Shown: piece by piece, positions 21,470-30,351 of the stretch
Numbering within the stretch: position 1 is the first letter of the stretch
Layout of the letters: every line of letters starts with the position of its first letter
Assembly: GCA_033675265.1 (NCBI GenBank)
Contig: JAUJYZ010001076.1
Span: 62,001-126,000, forward strand
Source of the DNA: Actinostola sp. cb2023
Taxonomy: Eukaryota > Cnidaria > Anthozoa > Actiniaria > Actinostolidae
Reading direction: 5' to 3'
Length of the DNA stretch: 64,000 nt
Position numbers and translations under genes: made by a program
The notes under the pieces: model-generated
Told to the model about the DNA's origin: nothing
The model's input: only the letters and a program-made list of their open reading frames with translations
Database searches by the model: none

Positions 21470-21664
21470 ATCTTACTGCACTTGATCAATTGTCTCAGTC
21501 AAACCGAGCTGTAAAACTTTTTGTTCTAGTCGTAAATCTACTTGTGATCTTGGAGGCTGCTCTCACGTGTGGGAGTCTAAGACCTCTACTGCTCACGGTT
21601 TTAACACTTTCCCGATCTCGCAATAAAGTGTGGACTTTAAGCGAGGTCCAGTCTGCTACAAACC

Positions 21665-23122
21665 ATGATGCCAGGGGGGACCCCTGGCTCAGCGGCCGGG
21701 CCTACCACAGGGAGCCCGAGCCATCAGAGAGATAACGCAGGAAGCCCAAATTTGGAAAATTTGGAAAATTTGGAAAAGCCAGGAAACTCAGGAAACCAAA
21801 GCACGAAGGACAAGAACTCAACCAGAGACACCAGAGACAACCCGACAGACTCCCCTTCAGATGCCAGAGACAACCTAACGCCATGGCGGCCACTCACAGT
21901 GAGCCTCCCTATGGCTGGACGTGACATTTTGCGACAGGACTACATACAGGGCCTGAAAGATTATGGCATACTCGAAAAAGATATCTACTGTATCCAACGA
22001 ACAGCAACGAGAGTGATGGTCACTGTAAAAACCGAAGCAATAAGGAAAGATCTTATTGACTCTGGCCTAATACAGATTGCTGGACAACAGATGACCATAC
22101 AAGACGCACAGAGCAGTCTCACCTTCGTAACAATTTTCGACGCTCCATACGAGCTACCAGACGACGCTATCAAGCGAATCCTCCGCCCATACGGACGGGT
22201 TAAAACCCAACGCAGACAAGTTCATCGAGGGACGACCATTGAAACAGGAATACGCACCATCCGTATGAACATCGACAAGCCCATACCCAGCTATATCCGG
22301 GTGGGCAATATGATACTAGGCATCAAATACGAAGGGCAAGAGGCAACTTGCAAGAAATGTGATAGCCCGGATCACAAGCAATGGCAATGCCATTTAATGC
22401 GCTGCTACAACTGTGGAGAAATGGGCCACATGGCCGTGGAGTGCAAAGAAAGATCGAGGTGCAGTATCTGCACCAGCAAGCAGCACTACGCCTACCACTG
22501 CCCTCATAACTGGCTATACCAGGACGATGATGACACTAGAACACAGGACGAGGAGGCCGAAAAACAACCCACAACTGACCACACTCAGGCAAACAACGTG
22601 GCGCCTACATCGAGCACCTTTACCCCACCGCCACAGCTACCTCAGCTACCACAGCCACAGCCGACTCCCCCACTGATGCCCGCACCCGATTTCTGGACAA
22701 CGGCTAACAGCAAGCCCCTACATCCGCCCCAATCACGAAAAGGCTCTGGAAGACAACCAGCTAATTTAGGCAACACGCCACAAATACCCACAAGAAAGGC
22801 TACCCAGCCAGCCAAAATGACGGCGAAGACCTCGCTAGAGGATGATTTAAAACAGACTGCAGAGAAGAACACAAGCGACCAGGACAAAGGAACTACGAAC
22901 GAACAGATGGAGACAGAATCGGTATGCTCCAAACGCAGCCGATCATCATCGCTCGGCACGTCATCGGACGGAGAACGCGATACCGACACATCACAAGAAA
23001 GAACTTTGGAGTCAGCTCCTCCGACCCCTGAAAAGAAAAAGAACGGGCCAGCGGGACCTAGCCTGGCGGCAAACAACTTAAGGAAAAAACACCGATCGAA
23101 GAAGAAAAGGACACGCAAGTAA
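21665..23122 (+). CDS. LINE5 ORF1 protein (ZCCHC3-like, three zinc knuckles)
   Basis: A 485-residue nucleic-acid-binding protein that should coat the element RNA. A charged N-terminus of about 75 residues with repeated NLENLE is followed by a conserved region (residues about 75-225) with two RRM-like halves, including FVTIFDAPYELP, then three CCHC knuckles at about 226-280 (CKKC, CYNC, CSIC, each with H and a final C at standard spacing). The tail is rich in P, T, S and Q with the CSKRSRSSS and TLESAPPTPEKK motifs and a basic end (KKHRSKKKRTRK). The layout matches ORF1 of Tx1-type LINEs and the domesticated ZCCHC3. ATG 21665 is conserved in LINE2. Confidence 0.9.
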   Translation: MMPGGTPGSAAGPTTGSPSHQRDNAGSPNLENLENLEKPGNSGNQSTKDKNSTRDTRDNPTDSPSDARDNLTPWRPLTVSLPMAGRDILRQDYIQGLKDYGILEKDIYCIQRTATRVMVTVKTEAIRKDLIDSGLIQIAGQQMTIQDAQSSLTFVTIFDAPYELPDDAIKRILRPYGRVKTQRRQVHRGTTIETGIRTIRMNIDKPIPSYIRVGNMILGIKYEGQEATCKKCDSPDHKQWQCHLMRCYNCGEMGHMAVECKERSRCSICTSKQHYAYHCPHNWLYQDDDDTRTQDEEAEKQPTTDHTQANNVAPTSSTFTPPPQLPQLPQPQPTPPLMPAPDFWTTANSKPLHPPQSRKGSGRQPANLGNTPQIPTRKATQPAKMTAKTSLEDDLKQTAEKNTSDQDKGTTNEQMETESVCSKRSRSSSLGTSSDGERDTDTSQERTLESAPPTPEKKKNGPAGPSLAANNLRKKHRSKKKRTRK

Positions 23123-23208
23123 GAAGATATGAACAACAAGGAAAACGTAAGCAAATAACTAAGAACATTGAACATTGAACAGTAGAAAACTACCTTAACT
23201 AACGATAA

Positions 23209-26200
23209 TTCTTAAACATTACTTCAATTAACATTAGAGGGATCGGGGAGGCCGGAAAGCGTGAGATGCTCATTGCAGACCTGGCCGAGCGAGGGGACGA
23301 CTTTATTCTCCTTCAAGAGACTTACGTCGATCGCAGCGGCAAGGCAGATAAATTTAACAAGCAATGGGGATCTCAAGGCTACTGGTCCTTTGGGACAAAC
23401 AAGTGTGCCGGGGTGGGAATTTTGACACGGGCAAACTCGAAATTTAAGGTTTTACAATTTCAACAGGACACAGCAGGAAGAGTCATGAGCTTGTTGGTCG
23501 CTAGAGACCAACAGGTTTTTAACCTCCTGAGCGTCTATGCACCCGCGGGTATAACCGCTCGAAAGGAATTTATCAGAGATCTGCATCAATACTTCTACAC
23601 CGGGGTACCAGTAATAGTTGGAGGCGATTTTAACTGTATTGAAGCCGAAGTAGATAGATTTGGTCACTCCACCGATGCATGTAAGGCAGGGGGAGTAGAG
23701 CTGACAGCTCTCAAGTCCAATTTTGACCTCATAGACATTTGGAGGCACCAACATAAACGTGCAAAAGAATATACCTGGTGGAAGAAGGATTGTAGTGCAG
23801 GCTCTCGACTAGATAAATTCCTTGTCGATAAGCGGTTCAAAGAAGTAAGAAGCAGCGCGATCGAACCGTGTGTTTTCTCGGACCATGAATACATCTCTAT
23901 TGTCATGCGGCTCGCAGTGACACCGCGCATGACCCATTTATGGAAGCTCAACGCATTGAATCTAGACGACCCTGAATACACACGAAGGATCGAGCAGGTT
24001 TTAGACCAAGGCATACAAAGGAAAACACACTCCCCTTCCCTACAAGAGTGGTGGGAGGACTTAAAACAAAACATACGGACTACTACACAGACGTACGACA
24101 AACAGAAGAGGAAACGTGACAAGGAAAACCAGGACAGAGTGACAAAAAACATAATTAAACTTAAACGAACATTAGACCCACAGAACCGAGAACGAGTACA
24201 ACAACTTACTGACCTTGAAACGACACTACGGGAACTTAAAGTCCAGAAAATGGAAGGGGCGAAGATCCGAAGTCGGGTCCAATGGATCGAACAAGGGGAA
24301 AAGCCCACGAAATTCTTTTACAATCTAGAAAAACAACGAGCAAAAACAAACACAATTGACAGCGTACGAGACGACAATGACGAGGAGGTGACGGACTCAA
24401 ACGCCATCAAAACCGTCGTGACAGACTTTTACACGAACCTTTACAAGAAAGACCTGATAGACATGATCGAACAAGACAGACTACTGACAAACATTACAAG
24501 GAAACTGGACAATACCGAATCAGAACAATGCGAGGGACCCTTCTCTATAGAGGAGGCGACAAGCGCTATCCAAGAAGCCAACAACGGGAAGTCCCCCGGG
24601 AAGGACGGGCTCCCGCCCGAGTTCTATAAACGATTCTGGAACAAACTCGGTACGGAACTAGTCGCAGTTTTGAACGAGGGGTATGAGAAAGGTCACCTCG
24701 CCCCGACACAACAAGAAAGTGTCATCCGACTACTGTACAAAAAAGACGACAGAACTTACTTAAAGAACTGGCGACCAATTTCATTTCTGAACGCAGACTA
24801 TAAGATTGCTACGAAAATACTGACTAACCGACTGAAACGAGTACTAGACGTTTTAATTAACGAAGACCAGACATGCGCAGTACCGAACAGAGACATTAGT
24901 AACAACCTAAACCTGATAAGGGACGTACTGGACTACACGGAAAGAACCCAAGAACCCGGTATCCTATTGAGCCTAGACCAGGAAAAAGCTTTCGACCGGG
25001 TAGACCGATCACTGCTGCATAACGTGTTACGTCGATACGGATTCGGGCCATCTTTCACACGATGGGTCAGTACAATCTACGTCGGCGCTAGCGCACAGGT
25101 TATATGCAACGGAGAGTTGACCGAACGCATCCCACTAGAACGGGGCGTACGACAAGGCTGTCCCCTCTCCCCTGCACTATATGTGCTGTTGGCAGAGGTA
25201 CTCGGCGAAGCCATTAGAAGCGACCCAAATATTACCGGGTTCTTGTTACCAGGGGCAAAGGGGAAAGAATTTCGCCTAGCACAATACGCTGACGATACGA
25301 CCGTATACATTAAGACGGACAGATCCCTACAACAGGTACTACATGTAGTCCAACGCTACGAAAACGCTTCGGGAGCGCGCTTGAACAAAACTAAAACAGA
25401 AGCCATGTGGCTGGGGAAATGGTCTAGCAGAGAAGATACACCACACGGACTCAAATGGGTACAAAAAATGCGCATTTTGGGCATAGTATTCGGGCAAGGG
25501 GAGGTTGAGACGGACAATTGGGGTCCAAAGCTCGCCAAACTAGAGAAATGTCTCAATGTATGGCGGACTCGAGAACTCTCACTGATTGGCAAAGCGCTTA
25601 TAATAAATACTGTGGGCGCCAGTCGCTTCTGGTACGCCGCTCGTGTGCTACCAGTGCCCAAATGGGTAGTCCTTCACTATGAAAAACTAGTATGGGCCTT
25701 CATCTGGAAGACCAAACTGCAACCAATAGCCAGGAGAACAATGATAGGCCCAGTCAAAGAAGGGGGAATAGGAATGGTAGACCTAGTAACAAAAAGTAAG
25801 GCACTAAGAGCATCGACCATCGCCAAAGGAGCAAGCAGTGCCAATAACAATTGGCATTACATGCTCAAATACTTTGTAGGCGTTCAACTAGCGCCTCTCC
25901 GATCTGTATGGGCGCACCTGAGGGACAATAGAACCCCTAGTGCAGAAACGCCTTCGTGTTTTCTTCAGTTATGCGTAGAGACGCTTAGGGAAACGAAACA
26001 TAGTCAGACACAGGACATCTACAAAGATCTCCTTAAACAAATATTCCAGATCCCTAGACCGGCAATACGCTGGGGTATACACAATGATTGTCACTGGGAA
26101 ACACTCTGGGAGAGGGTACGACAACGAACCTCGGAGAATAAGAAAAACGATCTGCTCTGGGCTATCGTGCACAGAGGGATTAAGGTTCGGGACCGCTTAT

Positions 26201-26601
26201 ACGAGTGGCAAGTCACACAGAACAGGAATTGTGCCACGTGTGGCAAAGCAGAAACGATTAGCCACTGTTTTCTTGAATGTGCACGGGTGAAGAAGGTCTG
26301 GCGAGCCTTTGCCCCGCTTATCCGGGCAATGGTAGGGCCTTTCACGCCCAATATACAGAGTGTTTTCTTACTGACATTCACCGAACCTAAAGAAACGAAA
26401 TTGTGCACACAAGCTAGCTATATAATCAAAACTGTATTGTATTGGATCTGGCATGCGCGAAATCATGCCACATTCAACAATGATATAGAACCTTACAACG
26501 ATATCATCAAGTATATTAAGAACGATATAGACTTTCGCCTCAAGTTTAGCGCTGTGGGCCTAACTGAAGTCAAGAAACAATACTATGAACAAAAACCATA
26601 G
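23209..26601 (+). CDS. LINE5 ORF2: APE endonuclease and reverse transcriptase
   Basis: The enzyme for target-primed reverse transcription into U2. The frame is open from 23209; the first ATG is 23266 (1111 residues), but the APE Asn motif TSINIRG lies upstream of it at 23224-23241, so a start at 23266 would remove a catalytic residue. LINE2 has ACG at that position. Motifs by residue from 23266: LLQETY (Glu about 18), GGDFNCIE (about 118), SRLDKF, SDHEYI (about 205), RT region about 430-740 with LSLDQEKAFDRV and AQYADDTT (about 671), and a C-terminal CATC...H...C knuckle near 988. No frameshift or stop. The start mechanism (non-AUG or reinitiation after ORF1, whose stop is 87 bases upstream) is unknown. 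Confidence 0.9.
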   Translation, partial: FLNITSINIRGIGEAGKREMLIADLAERGDDFILLQETYVDRSGKADKFNKQWGSQGYWSFGTNKCAGVGILTRANSKFKVLQFQQDTAGRVMSLLVARDQQVFNLLSVYAPAGITARKEFIRDLHQYFYTGVPVIVGGDFNCIEAEVDRFGHSTDACKAGGVELTALKSNFDLIDIWRHQHKRAKEYTWWKKDCSAGSRLDKFLVDKRFKEVRSSAIEPCVFSDHEYISIVMRLAVTPRMTHLWKLNALNLDDPEYTRRIEQVLDQGIQRKTHSPSLQEWWEDLKQNIRTTTQTYDKQKRKRDKENQDRVTKNIIKLKRTLDPQNRERVQQLTDLETTLRELKVQKMEGAKIRSRVQWIEQGEKPTKFFYNLEKQRAKTNTIDSVRDDNDEEVTDSNAIKTVVTDFYTNLYKKDLIDMIEQDRLLTNITRKLDNTESEQCEGPFSIEEATSAIQEANNGKSPGKDGLPPEFYKRFWNKLGTELVAVLNEGYEKGHLAPTQQESVIRLLYKKDDRTYLKNWRPISFLNADYKIATKILTNRLKRVLDVLINEDQTCAVPNRDISNNLNLIRDVLDYTERTQEPGILLSLDQEKAFDRVDRSLLHNVLRRYGFGPSFTRWVSTIYVGASAQVICNGELTERIPLERGVRQGCPLSPALYVLLAEVLGEAIRSDPNITGFLLPGAKGKEFRLAQYADDTTVYIKTDRSLQQVLHVVQRYENASGARLNKTKTEAMWLGKWSSREDTPHGLKWVQKMRILGIVFGQGEVETDNWGPKLAKLEKCLNVWRTRELSLIGKALIINTVGASRFWYAARVLPVPKWVVLHYEKLVWAFIWKTKLQPIARRTMIGPVKEGGIGMVDLVTKSKALRASTIAKGASSANNNWHYMLKYFVGVQLAPLRSVWAHLRDNRTPSAETPSCFLQLCVETLRETKHSQTQDIYKDLLKQIFQIPRPAIRWGIHNDCHWETLWERVRQRTSENKKNDLLWAIVHRGIKVRDRLYEWQVTQNRNCATCGKAETISHCFLECARVKKVWRAFAPLIRAMVGPFTPNIQSVFLLTFTEPKETKLCTQASYIIKTVLYWIWHARNHATFNNDIEPYNDIIKYIKNDIDFRLKFSAVGLTEVKKQYYEQKP

Positions 26602-26732
26602 ACACTAAGTACAAATACCGAGTAGTTTTCTGTAAGTAGAGTGATAAATAGATAACAAATGGCTATAATGTAACGTAAGAGACAAAGTTTATTCTAATAA
26701 ACACTATTATACAAAAAAAACAAAAAACAAAA

Positions 26733-26882
26733 ATCTGTTCTTATCAGCTTAATATCTGATACGCTGCTCATTGAGTAGCTCATATATTAAACTGATTTTT
26801 GGAACTGGGCTGTGGAAAAGAGGCTTGCCTCGTCCCAGCCACGGGTTGTCTCGGTATTGCACTACCTCCGAGCACGGCCCAC
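26733..26882 (+). ncRNA. U2: U2 snRNA 3' portion
   Basis: Continuous U2 sequence from ATCTGTTCTTATCAGC through the Sm site (GATTTTTGG, 26794-26802) and the 3' stem-loops (GGTATTGCACTACCTCC). Joined conceptually to the 44-base 5' fragment type seen at 63630, it gives about 187 nucleotides, the usual U2 length. A CTTCC-TTCG-GGAAG hairpin follows at 26882-26895. The gene is separated from its promoter by LINE4 and LINE5, so it is disrupted. Confidence 0.93.
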
Positions 26883-27014
26883 TTCCTTCGGGAAGACAAC
26901 TTGGCAAGCCAAAGCAAGAACAACAAGGCCTGGAAGTAATCCTAGGGGCAGGCTGCATCCCACACTGGCACGACGCTACGATGCACACAATGCCAAGCAG
27001 AGCCTTTTCATGTC
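26883..27014. other. Interval between U2 and U1
   Basis: About 130 bases with no reading frame and no clear snRNA promoter element. It begins with the short TTCG hairpin after U2 and ends TTTTCATGTC directly before U1. Confidence 0.4.
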
Positions 27015-27104
27015 ATACTTACCTGACGCGGGAGGCAACTGTGATCAAGAAGGCAGTCCTCTCAGGGTGAGGCCCTTTCATTGCACTTCGATTGGGTTGA
27101 CCTC

Positions 27105-27136
<32 letters not shown>

Positions 27137-27180
27137 TATAATTTCTGGTAGTGGGGACCTGCGTTCGCGCTCGTCCCCGA
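27015..27180 (+). ncRNA. U1: U1 snRNA
   Basis: Starts ATACTTACCTG, the 5' splice-site-pairing end. Loop I GATCAAGAAGG (U1-70K site), the GCGATT-CCCCAAATGTGGG segment, the Sm site AATTTCTGG near 27141 and the terminal stem-loop GGGGACC TGCGTTCGCGC TCGTCCCC are all in order, 166 nucleotides in total. It lies on the same strand as U2, 132 bases downstream. A run of about 28 A follows at 27185, which could mean a retroposed copy; no target duplication is evident. The sequence itself is intact, and whether it is transcribed is unknown. Confidence 0.93.
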
Positions 27181-27184
27181 AAAG

Positions 27185-27212
<28 letters not shown>
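27185..27212. repeat. A homopolymer between U1 and 5S
   Basis: Uninterrupted A tract after GAAAAG at the end of U1. It is either the tail of a retroposed U1 or, on the minus strand, a T tract downstream of the 5S gene. Confidence 0.85.
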
Positions 27213-27216
<4 letters not shown>

Positions 27217-27236
27217 CGCACATGATGGAATCAAAA

Positions 27237-27358
27237 AGTCTACAGCACCAGGTATTCCCAGGCGGTCACCCATCCAAGTAACCTAACCTGGCCCTACCGG
27301 GCTTGACTGCGGTGATCGGACGAGAACCGGTTTTTTTCCCGGTGGTATGGCCGTAGCC
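27237..27358 (-). rRNA. 5S rRNA gene, 5' flank replaced by element A
   Basis: The minus strand reads as 5S rRNA over about 122 bases: CTACGGCCATACCACC near the start, GGTTCTCGTCCGATCACCG, TACTTGGATGGGTGACCGCC, then GGGAATACC and GTGCTGTAGACT, followed by a TTTTT terminator (27233-27237). The internal control region is essentially complete. An A run (GGGAAAAAAACCGG) is unusual in the helix III region. The first bases are GG in place of GT and come from element A. In the spacer copies the 5S upstream side has a TATAAAT; here it is gone. Confidence 0.92.
27347..27356. other. Left integration core (5S target) of element A
   Basis: ATGGCCGTAG, inside the 5S gene on one side and next to the element A end (CCAGGCTTTGCTGAGCAATCG) on the other. 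Identical cores lie at 36222-36231, 61509-61518 and 12775-12784, and I saw no other copy in the window. Confidence 0.85.
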
Positions 27359-30351
27359 AGGCTTTGCTGAGCAATCGACACTAGACCTAGGCTTGTCCGA
27401 TATACTTCAAATTTGGTGTGGTGATAGCTCTCGATGAGTGAAACGTATTGACCAAGTTTGGTGAAGATCGAGTCAGGAGGGTTGAAGTTACGGCCTGTTA
27501 AACACCAAAAGTCGGCCATTTTGTCGAACTTTGAGAAGCTCTAACTCAGCCGTTTTTGAATCTATCTCAATTCTGTCAACTGGAGCTGAACAAGAGTCTC
27601 AAGATGTACCTTGCCTGTGAATAAAATCGTGATATGTTGTTTGCCGGTTCGCTTGTCGTGAAGTTTTCAAAACCACTATGTACTGACTGTAGCTACACTA
27701 GATGCAAACTCTTACTTGGTTTTTGGACTAAGTCAAGTTATGCAACTTCGTTAATATACAAGCTATTGAGTTGAAACTTTCACACAATCTGCCGGTTAGG
27801 GATAGTGATATACTGACGAAGTTTCGTAGTAATTGATGCGCATGCGTGGACATGAGAGCCGTTTACATTTTTTGTCAACATGTTGATTTTTGCTGACTTT
27901 CGTTAACGTGGATTTTCTCGCTGGTTTTAAAGACAAACTTAACGATATTTTCAGAACATTTTGTATTCGACTATATCTTTAGGCTGTGAAAGTTTGAATG
28001 TATTGCTTTGCATAGTTTTGATTTTAGAAAATTTTAGAATTTCAAAGTCAGCCAAAAACGACACATGTCAAAGGAAGTTCATGGACACACTACTACGTTT
28101 GGGGAAACAAAACTACATTCGCAGTAAAGGCCATTCCTTTGTAATGTCAAAATCTGCAATTAGTGCCGTCATTTTTACGTGTTCTTGATCACGTGACCGT
28201 TTGTTTGTAAAGGTCCGAAACACGTTCAATTTTCATATAGACGTTACGCTTGATATGTTATTCTTCACTAATACCCGTCAAATTTTAGTATGTTATGTAC
28301 CTTAATGAACTTAACATATTAGCTCAGTTTTAACTCACAATATTTTAAAGCGCATGCGTGGCGATTTTTTAACTGATTTTCGTTTAACGTAAGCTAAAAA
28401 AATAATAGTGCAACCTGCAGCTTGTAGTTTTCTTGTGCTAATAGACATTGATATTATGGCAAAAGTTGCAAAAGAGAGTTGGATTTGGATTAGAACTCAG
28501 TGCGTTATGGCGTGATAAATATTTGGGCAGCGGTAACTTTAGTTCACATTAGGGTTTCATATTACTTTGTCATTTCTTAGAGTACGCTCACGAAATACAA
28601 ATATGTTATGAACACTATTGAGCACTATAAGTATTACGAGTTTTCACGCCAAATTAATCAGCTGCGCATGCGCTAGCTGTCAGCAAATTAAGTGAGCCCG
28701 CGCTATTTTCGCCGTGTAAAAACCGCCTTAAACAATGTTTTTGACTCCAGTTTTTCACGAAATATGTTTAGCTGATAAAGACAAAGTTGCCACAAAAATT
28801 TGGTGATTGTACATTGTAACGTCGTAGAGATAAGGCCATTTATTTATTTGGTCAGCGGTCGACGACATTGCAAAATACGGTTTCACTTTTATTTCCTTAT
28901 ATCTGGCTGTACGTCAACGAAACTTCGATATGTTATTAACAACGTTGGGTAGAAGATATGATCGCAGTTTCGTGTCAATTACAGTAGCTGCGCATGCGTC
29001 AGATGTCAGTAAATTTTGTTGAGCCCGCGCTATTTTCATCCCGTAAAAACCGCTTTATTGAACGTTTTGAAAGACAGTCTTCACATTGTATGTTCATGTG
29101 GATAAGATAAAGCTCTCACAAAAATTTGATTGTTACCCAGTTAAACGCCGAGGAGTTTATGGCCTAATAATATTTCGGTCAGCGGTAATTATAGTCTACA
29201 ATTTGTTTTGCGATAGTTCAGTTAATTATAAGTTGTATTTAATGAAACTCATACGGTGAGGTAAGCTGTACGTGGGCAAAACGCAGCCGATATAAAAAAT
29301 GATTTCAATGTAATGCGCATGCGCAATGGTAGTCACAATATAGCGAGCCCGCAATACTCGTTTTTTCTGAAACAGCCTTAACGACAGTTTTGAAAACTCT
29401 TCTTTCGCACACTTATTGTCCTTATAAAAGCGAGTAATTTGTATTAGTTTGGTTAACTTTGGTTATACCCTGTATGATTTAATGCTTTCTCGGTCATTTT
29501 TAACCCTAACCTTCAGATGTGTTTAATAGTGAATGCAATTGCGCAATACCCATCAAAACTACCGTATGTGATTGAAAATCGATCATAAAGCATATATCTA
29601 CTAAAAAACATTGCTTTATTGTCATTTCCTGCAAAAAATTGGGTCGAAAATAGGCGAAGTTTAAACATTCACTACTTCTGCGCATGCGCACTATAATACT
29701 TGAATCACTCAACATATGTTGCTCATAGTCTTATATAAATCATTAATGGTTAGGAGTTACAAGTTTCAGTTGTCAAGTATAAGTAAACTGCGTGGAAATC
29801 CAACTCGTTTATACCAAAACTCCCCATTTGTCCTTAAATTGACAACGTACCACCCCTCCCTTCTCTTCAGCTGCAGTACTTACAGTCCTGTTAAGACGTG
29901 TTTTTTACAGCTCTCTGGTTTATGCGTTCACAGTCCCTTTCATTAGTTGGTCGACAAAATCAATCATAAGCATTGTATTTGTAAGGTAAGTAAACACTAG
30001 AAAGTTAAATGTTTTTTAAAGTTTAACACATATTTGACCGAAATTCGTGTGATTTAGTTCAGCTGTCTCTCATTACGAACGACAGTGGCCATTGTAAGTG
30101 AAAAAAAAAATAGATAGGGAAGGGTGGGTAGGTATGTTTTCTTCATCATGTTTGATTATTCAGTTTTAGCTAAAAACAACACAGTTTTGATACTGATTAC
30201 GCCTTTTATTCCAGACGTAAAGGAGTAAAGGAATGCCTAGGCGTGATATGGATTAATAATACATTATTATTAATTATTGATTTTCCGTGGGGCAATCCAG
30301 GGGGGGGGGGCGCGGTGTACTATTTCTTAACGTAATTTTATGTCTTTTAGA
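27359..30351. repeat. Element A left non-coding region with periodic TGCGCATGCGC units
   Basis: About 3 kb without a convincing gene. The palindrome-like TGCGCATGCGC (or a close variant) occurs at 27837, 28350, 28663, 28989, 29314 and 29679, mostly 313-365 bases apart. Each is followed by a gAGCCCGC-TATTTT-AAACCGCCTT block, and GGTCAGCGGT with an AGGGTTT segment occurs between some of them. The same arrangement is present in element B (41453 onward). It probably contains the promoter and a 5' intron of the recombinase gene; no motif identifies them. Confidence 0.7.

Larger units (their letters stand above)
21470..26732 (+). mobile_element. LINE5: apparently intact U2-specific Tx1-clade retrotransposon
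   Basis: About 5.3 kb. Both ORFs are open. The 3' tail (A/C-rich, 26712-26732) joins U2 exactly at ATCTGTTCTTATC. The 5' UTR starts with TGCACTTGATCAA, which contains the complement of U2 GATCAAGTG, and shares GGCTGCTCTCACGTGTGGG with LINE2. The 3' hairpin GTTTATT/AATAAAC lies at 26687-26702. A good candidate for a recently active copy. Confidence 0.9.

Noticed and set aside
23206..23225. Programmed -1 frameshift site (CTTAAAC) linking ORF1 and ORF2
   Set aside because: In LINE5 the ORF1 stop lies 84 bases upstream of this heptamer, so ribosomes reading ORF1 would not reach it.
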